From Marivivens sp. (lineage in GTDB: Bacteria; Pseudomonadota; Alphaproteobacteria; Rhodobacterales; Rhodobacteraceae), in contig JAHEBR010000003.1 in assembly GCA_024642185.1 (NCBI GenBank), positions 1 through 35,930 of the forward strand: a DNA stretch of 35,930 bases. The letters are read 5' to 3'. The first letter of the stretch is position 1. Every line of letters starts with the position of its first letter. A program made the position numbers and the translations under genes. Under the pieces are notes generated by a model, which saw nothing but the letters and a program-made list of their open reading frames with translations, was not told the DNA's origin and ran no database searches. Of the stretch, positions 32,097 through 35,930 are shown one piece after another.

Positions 32097-32134
32097 CAAA
32101 GAAAAAGGGCCTGGCGATCCTTCGCCAAGCCCTT
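32097..32134 (-). terminator. Rho-independent terminator of tRNA-Met
   Basis: On the minus strand a 13-bp stem with one mismatch (AAGGGC-TTGGCGA paired to TCGCCAGGCCCTT, loop AGGA) is followed by a T-rich run. It starts nine bases after the tRNA CCA end, so it terminates the tRNA transcript before the ABC exporter operon. Confidence 0.9.
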
Positions 32135-32142
32135 GAAATCTC

Positions 32143-32219
32143 TGGTAGCGGAGGAGGGACTTGAACCCCCGACACGCGGATTATGATTCCGCTGCTCTAA
32201 CCAACTGAGCTACTCCGCC
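32143..32219 (-). tRNA. tRNA-Met (CAT anticodon, elongator type)
   Basis: A 77-base cloverleaf on the minus strand with an encoded CCA end. The acceptor stem pairs GGCGGAG with CTCCGCT, which ends in a G-T pair and leaves A73 as discriminator. The D arm is GTAGCTCAGTTGGTTAGAGC, the anticodon stem is GCGGA/TCCGC with loop ATCATAA, and the T arm is GGGGGTTCAAGTCCC-like. The anticodon CAT could also be tRNA-Ile(CAT) read after lysidine modification, but the acceptor and anticodon stems resemble alphaproteobacterial elongator tRNA-Met. The first base pair is normal, unlike initiator tRNA. Confidence 0.93.
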
Positions 32220-32229
32220 AACGCGGTGC

Positions 32230-32258
32230 GAGGTAGTCCGTGGGTCAGGCGGCGTCAA
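32230..32258 (-). promoter_or_regulatory. Candidate promoter of tRNA-Met
   Basis: On the minus strand TTGACG (32258-32253) and TACCTC (32235-32230) are 17 bases apart, and the -10 ends ten bases before the mature tRNA 5' end. TTGAC plus a weak -10 is usual for alphaproteobacterial stable RNA promoters. Confidence 0.5.
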
Positions 32259-32339
32259 GAGGAAAAGTCGCGAGCGTTGCCCCCTTTTCCATGCGCTCCT
32301 GAGCCGCTAGCACTGGTCCGAACCCCGAAGGAGATTGCC

Positions 32340-33761
32340 ATGTCCCTGCCGCTCGACCGTTTCGCAGCCGCCATCGGCGCGCGCAATGTCCTGACCGGCA
32401 AGGATACAGCCCCTTGGGATCAGGATATAGCCGGCGAATTCGTCGGTCCGCCCGCTGCTGTGCTGCGGCCTGCCTCGACCGCCGAGGTTTCCGCGATCCT
32501 CGAGATCGCGTCCGAGACCAAGACCCCGATCGTGCCGGTCAGCGGCAGGACCGGCTTCAACGGCGCGGCCTTTGCGCCGGGCGGCATCAAGCTCTCGCTC
32601 GACCGGATGAACCGAATTCGTGAAGTCCGCCCCGCCGCCCGTGCCATCGTGGCTGAAGCCGGTGTCGTTTTAACTAAGTTGCACGATGCTGCAGACGAGC
32701 AGGGCCTGGTCTTCCCGCTCACCTTCGGCGCGCGGGGTTCGGCCATGCTGGGCGGTGTCCTCTCGACCAATGCGGGCGGCTCCAACGTTTTACGCTATGG
32801 CAATACCCGCGATCTCTGCCTCGGGGTCGAGGTGGTGCTGGCCGATGGCCGGGTGCTCGATCTGATGAGTGCCCTGCACAAAGACAACACCGGCTATGCG
32901 CTAAAGCACCTCTTCATCGGCGCCGAAGGCACGCTCGGCGTCATCACAGCCGCGGTGATGAAACTCGCCCCGCGCCCCCGCGCCTATCTGACCGCCACGG
33001 TCGCGCTCAGGAGCCTTGGCGATGCGCTCGATCTTCTCAACCGGCTGCAGGTGGAAAGCGGCGGCGCGGTCGAGGCCTTCGAATATATGCCGCGCGAATA
33101 CATCGAAGGGCATCTCAAGCTCGATCCCAAGGCCCGCCCGCCCTTTGCCGATCGATACGATGTGAACGTGATGATCGAGCTTGGCATCACCTCCTCGCTT
33201 CTGGCCGCCCAGCGCCCCGACGGCACGCGCCCCGCCGACGAGATGCTCGAGACCGTCTTGGCAGAGATGCACGAGGAAGGCGCCCTGCTGGACGCGGTGA
33301 TCGCCACAAGCGAGGCGCAAAGGCGCGAGATGTGGACACGCCGCGAATCCGCCGCCGCGATTGCCTATCTCCGCGCCTGTCGGCTCGACAACGATATCGC
33401 CCTGCCGCTCGACCGGATCGAAGAATTCTATGCCCGCGTCCGCCCGCGCCTTGCCGCCATCGACCCCCGGATCGACGAGCTGACCGTCGCGCATCTGGGC
33501 GATGGCAACCTGCACTATACGCTTTACCCCACCTCGGACGACGAGGCCCTGCACGACCGCCTGCGCGAGACTGTCGAAGACGTGGTGGCCGAGCTGGGCG
33601 GCTCGTTCTCGGCCGAGCACGGCATCGGCCTTTACAAGCTGCCGACGATGCGGCGGCGCAAGCCGGCCGAGGTGCTGGCGGCGATGCGCTCGGTCAAGCG
33701 GGCGCTTGATCCCGAGAATCTCATGAACCCCGGCAAACTGATCCCGCCGGCCAATTCATGA
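32340..33761 (+). CDS. FAD-linked 2-hydroxyacid dehydrogenase (GlcD/D-lactate dehydrogenase family)
   Basis: A 473-residue flavoprotein. Residues about 35-215 are the FAD-binding type 4 (PCMH) domain, with VSGRTGFNGAAFAPGGIKLSLDRM, then GGVLSTNAGGSNVLRYGNTRD and IGAEGTLGVITA. Residues about 215-470 are the FAD-oxidase C domain with HLGDGNLHYTLYP and the terminal EHGIGLYKLPTMRRRKP and DPENLMNPGK. Family members oxidise glycolate, D-lactate or D-2-hydroxyglutarate. No residue I can see separates these. The ATG at 32340 has AAGGAG six bases upstream, an excellent site, and an ATG 114 bases earlier in frame would start in the leader. The stop overlaps the MFS gene by ATGA. Confidence 0.9.
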   Translation: MSLPLDRFAAAIGARNVLTGKDTAPWDQDIAGEFVGPPAAVLRPASTAEVSAILEIASETKTPIVPVSGRTGFNGAAFAPGGIKLSLDRMNRIREVRPAARAIVAEAGVVLTKLHDAADEQGLVFPLTFGARGSAMLGGVLSTNAGGSNVLRYGNTRDLCLGVEVVLADGRVLDLMSALHKDNTGYALKHLFIGAEGTLGVITAAVMKLAPRPRAYLTATVALRSLGDALDLLNRLQVESGGAVEAFEYMPREYIEGHLKLDPKARPPFADRYDVNVMIELGITSSLLAAQRPDGTRPADEMLETVLAEMHEEGALLDAVIATSEAQRREMWTRRESAAAIAYLRACRLDNDIALPLDRIEEFYARVRPRLAAIDPRIDELTVAHLGDGNLHYTLYPTSDDEALHDRLRETVEDVVAELGGSFSAEHGIGLYKLPTMRRRKPAEVLAAMRSVKRALDPENLMNPGKLIPPANS

Positions 33762-34960
33762 TCCGCCACTTTCGCCTGATCGCTGCCGATCCGACCCTGC
33801 GGCTTGTCGTGGGCGCCGTTCTGCTTTTCGGCATCCACGCGGCTTCGGTCGCGATCTATCAGTCGCTCATCGCCATCAGCGTTTTCGGCATCAGCGACAG
33901 GTTCTATTCCTTCGTCCTCCTGATCGCGCTCTTTATCTCGGTCGGCGCCTCGGTCGGCGTCGGCATCATCACCGACCAGCGCCCAAGCCGCCGCGCGATG
34001 GCCCTCACCGCCTCTGCTCTGATGGTCGCTGGATCCGCGCTCGTCTGGATGGGCAATTCACCTGTCTATTTCGTCATCGCGCATATGCTTCTGCTGCCCG
34101 CCAGTGGTTCACTCTTCGGCCAACTCTTTGCCGTGGCCAGGCTCGCTTCCGCACCACTCGCCCCGCAAGACAGGGATGCCATCCTCACCATCGTCCGCGC
34201 CACCTTTGCTGTCCCCTTTATGATTGTCCTGCCACTCTGGGGCATGGCCTTCGATAGCGGGCTTTCGCTTCTGACAATCTACCCGGTCGTCCTTTTGGTC
34301 TCTCTCTCACTTCTGGCGCTGATCTGGCGACGCTGGCCCGCCGACAGCGCGGCCCCCTGGACCGAGCAGAAATCTGGCCTCGGTTTCCGCGCGTCAATCG
34401 GCGAGATGGTGGCGCCGCCTGTCTTGATCCGCGTCATGTTGATGGGGGCGATCCATTCCGGTTCGGCCATCTCCGGCGTTGTGGTCGGCCTCATCTTCAA
34501 CGAAGCCGCCGGGCGCGGCGCGGGCGATGTGGGCCTCTTCTTCGGCCTCTTCGTGGCGGTCGAAGTGGTTGTCACGCTTTCGGTCGGCCAGCTCCTCCGC
34601 GTCATGCCCCGTCTTTGGATCATAACGTCCGGCGCTGGCATCTATGCCCTGTTCCTTGGGCTTCTGCCGATCCTTGCGCCAACCCCGTGGGTTTGGGCGC
34701 TCGTCTTTCCCGCCGGAGCGGGCGGCGCGATGATCTATGCCTTGGCCATCGGCTATCTGCAGGATCTGATGGGCCGCCGCGCAGGGGCCGGTGCCTCACT
34801 CATCGCGCTTCAGCGCCTGTCGTCCGATGGCCTGAACGCTTTGTTGTTCGCCATCGGCACATGGATCAGCGGCTATGGTCTTGTCTCGATCCTTGGCGCA
34901 GCAACGCTCTTTGCGGCGATCATTGCGATCCTCTGGCTTGATCGGGGCCGCGAAGCCTAG
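33758..34960 (+). CDS. MFS transporter, SET-like (sugar efflux type)
   Basis: A 400-residue membrane protein with 12 predicted helices and the MFS central loop near residue 195-225. The first half has GIHAASVAIYQSLIAISVFG and VGIITDQRPSRRAMALTASALM, the loop 2-3 signature of MFS proteins. PASGSLFGQLFAVAR and RATFAVPFMIVLPLWG resemble the SetA/B sugar efflux group, so a sugar or sugar-like substrate is possible. It overlaps the upstream dehydrogenase by ATGA, so the two are co-translated. It converges on hemC, sharing one CTAG that holds both stop codons. Confidence 0.8.
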   Translation: MIRHFRLIAADPTLRLVVGAVLLFGIHAASVAIYQSLIAISVFGISDRFYSFVLLIALFISVGASVGVGIITDQRPSRRAMALTASALMVAGSALVWMGNSPVYFVIAHMLLLPASGSLFGQLFAVARLASAPLAPQDRDAILTIVRATFAVPFMIVLPLWGMAFDSGLSLLTIYPVVLLVSLSLLALIWRRWPADSAAPWTEQKSGLGFRASIGEMVAPPVLIRVMLMGAIHSGSAISGVVVGLIFNEAAGRGAGDVGLFFGLFVAVEVVVTLSVGQLLRVMPRLWIITSGAGIYALFLGLLPILAPTPWVWALVFPAGAGGAMIYALAIGYLQDLMGRRAGAGASLIALQRLSSDGLNALLFAIGTWISGYGLVSILGAATLFAAIIAILWLDRGREA

Positions 34961-35892
34961 AAGAAGCCCGGACCCGCCTTTTCCAGCATCTTGCGCGCCA
35001 TCTCGCGGCCCAACGCCGCGCCATCCTCGATGGGCGCCGTCTGGTCGTCGCTGATAACTTCCGAGCCATCGATCCGCAGGATCTCACCCCGCAGACGCAG
35101 GTTGTCGCCGCCCAATTCCGCAAGCCCCGCAATCGGCGTCTGGCACGACCCATCGAGCGCCGCCAAAAACGCCCGCTCGGCCGCAAGCCGCTGGCCCGTG
35201 GGGCCGTGATGGATCGCCTCGAGCATCGCCGCCGCCCGCGAATCGGCCAGCCGCCGTTCAATCCCGATCGCGCCCTGCGCCACGGCGGGAAGGATGTCTT
35301 CGGGCGCAATCGCTTGGCGTGGCACGTCCGTCATGCCAAGCCGGTTGAGCCCCGCCATCGCCAGAAAGGTCGCCTCGGCCACCCCTTCCGACAGCTTGCG
35401 CAACCGCGTCTGCACGTTGCCGCGAAACTCGACGATCTGCAGATCGGGCCGCCGCGCCAAGAGCTGCGCCTTGCGACGAAGCGACGAGGTTCCCACCACC
35501 GCGCCCTGCGACAGATCCGCGAGCGCCCCGCCACCAAGCGAGACAAAGGCATCGCGCACATCCTCGCGCGGCAGATAGGTGTCGAGGATCAGCCCCTCGG
35601 GCTGCTCCACCGGCATATCCTTCATCGAATGCACGGCAATGTCGATCGAGCCATCAAGCAGGGCATCCTCGATCTCGCGGGTGAAAAGCCCCTTGCCGCC
35701 GATCTCTTTCAGCGGCCGATCCTGCACTGCATCGCCCGTGACCTTGATCACGACGATCTCAAACGCCTCTTGCGGCAAGCCAAAGGCCGCCCTCAAACGA
35801 TCCCGCGTCTCATGCGCCTGCGCGAGCGCAAGCGGCGATCCACGGGTTCCGATCCGGAAGGGCGAGGCGGGAGAAGGCAGGTTTTGCATCAT
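34957..35892 (-). CDS. hemC: Hydroxymethylbilane synthase (porphobilinogen deaminase)
   Basis: A 311-residue cytosolic enzyme that joins four porphobilinogens into hydroxymethylbilane, the linear precursor of uroporphyrinogen III. It begins RIGTRGSPLALAQAHETRDRL and has GGKGLFTREIEDALLDG, DIAVHSMKDMP (the catalytic aspartate in the family is in this stretch), GTSSLRRKAQL and RGNVQTRLRKL. The dipyrromethane cofactor attaches to C250 in DGSCQTPIAG. The ATG at 35892 has AAGG five bases upstream. A second ATG follows it directly and would cost one residue. The 3' end converges on the MFS gene. The 38 bases upstream to the window end show nothing further. Confidence 0.97.
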   Translation of the reverse strand: MMQNLPSPASPFRIGTRGSPLALAQAHETRDRLRAAFGLPQEAFEIVVIKVTGDAVQDRPLKEIGGKGLFTREIEDALLDGSIDIAVHSMKDMPVEQPEGLILDTYLPREDVRDAFVSLGGGALADLSQGAVVGTSSLRRKAQLLARRPDLQIVEFRGNVQTRLRKLSEGVAEATFLAMAGLNRLGMTDVPRQAIAPEDILPAVAQGAIGIERRLADSRAAAMLEAIHHGPTGQRLAAERAFLAALDGSCQTPIAGLAELGGDNLRLRGEILRIDGSEVISDDQTAPIEDGAALGREMARKMLEKAGPGFF

Positions 35893-35930
35893 ATGCGCCT
35901 TCTAGCCGCGCCAAACCCGCCCGACAATGG

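Noticed and set aside
32143..32219. tRNA-Met as an integration site for the capsule island
   Set aside because: No duplicated tRNA 3' end, integrase or transposase is visible on either side. The gene is intact and flanked by housekeeping-type operons.

Overview
The window comes from a high-GC alphaproteobacterium, most likely a member of the Rhodobacteraceae (Roseobacter/Rhodobacter group). This rests on codon use, the membrane-type urate hydroxylase PuuD, the fused allantoinase/OHCU decarboxylase, the DUF2793-type protein, the RTX protein and the KpsE/M/T-type capsule exporter. No organism name can be read from the sequence. Coding density is very high. No stretch over 300 bases lacks a gene, and the longest non-coding stretch (about 31949-32142) holds a candidate operator and a terminator.

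Region 1 (1-6708) is a purine (urate) catabolism locus. It holds puuD (truncated by the left edge), a divergent LysR regulator with a clear T-N11-A dyad between the two, 5-hydroxyisourate hydrolase, a fused PuuE allantoinase plus OHCU decarboxylase, (S)-ureidoglycine aminohydrolase, ureidoglycolate lyase and an NCS2 purine permease. Together they take urate to glyoxylate, urea and ammonia. The one missing step is allantoate amidohydrolase, which must lie outside the window if the route is complete. A strong intrinsic terminator ends the locus.

Region 2 (6757-28132) is a surface-polysaccharide (group 2 type capsule) locus. It holds a GT2 glycosyltransferase, a phage-spike-like DUF2793 protein, a large RTX calcium-binding protein, an RgpF-like protein and KpsM on the minus strand, and KpsE, KpsT and a phosphohexomutase on the plus strand. 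These are followed by UDP-glucose dehydrogenase, a methyltransferase and two large glycosyltransferase proteins (one with two GT domains), then a GT2+GT4 fusion, WecB and WecC. The sugar-nucleotide genes imply UDP-glucuronate, UDP-ManNAcA and mannose-1-phosphate-derived precursors. A short motif (FD..YL...PDV...HY...G..EGR) recurs near the N-terminus of three different proteins here. KpsD, KpsC, KpsS and KpsF homologues are not in the window.

Region 3 (27935-32258) is a three-gene exporter (ABC ATPase, double-FtsX permease, HlyD-type adaptor) on the minus strand, preceded by a tRNA-Met(CAT) gene with its own promoter and terminator. Region 4 (32340-35892) holds an FAD-linked 2-hydroxyacid dehydrogenase, a coupled MFS transporter and convergent hemC.

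Most worth checking: the spike-like protein inside the capsule locus; the absence of any usual start codon for kpsE, with a perfect Shine-Dalgarno placed before an ATC; the wecC frame running about 200 nt into convergent hlyD; and the fact that all five convergent gene pairs overlap at their 3' ends, two of them by sharing one CTAG.
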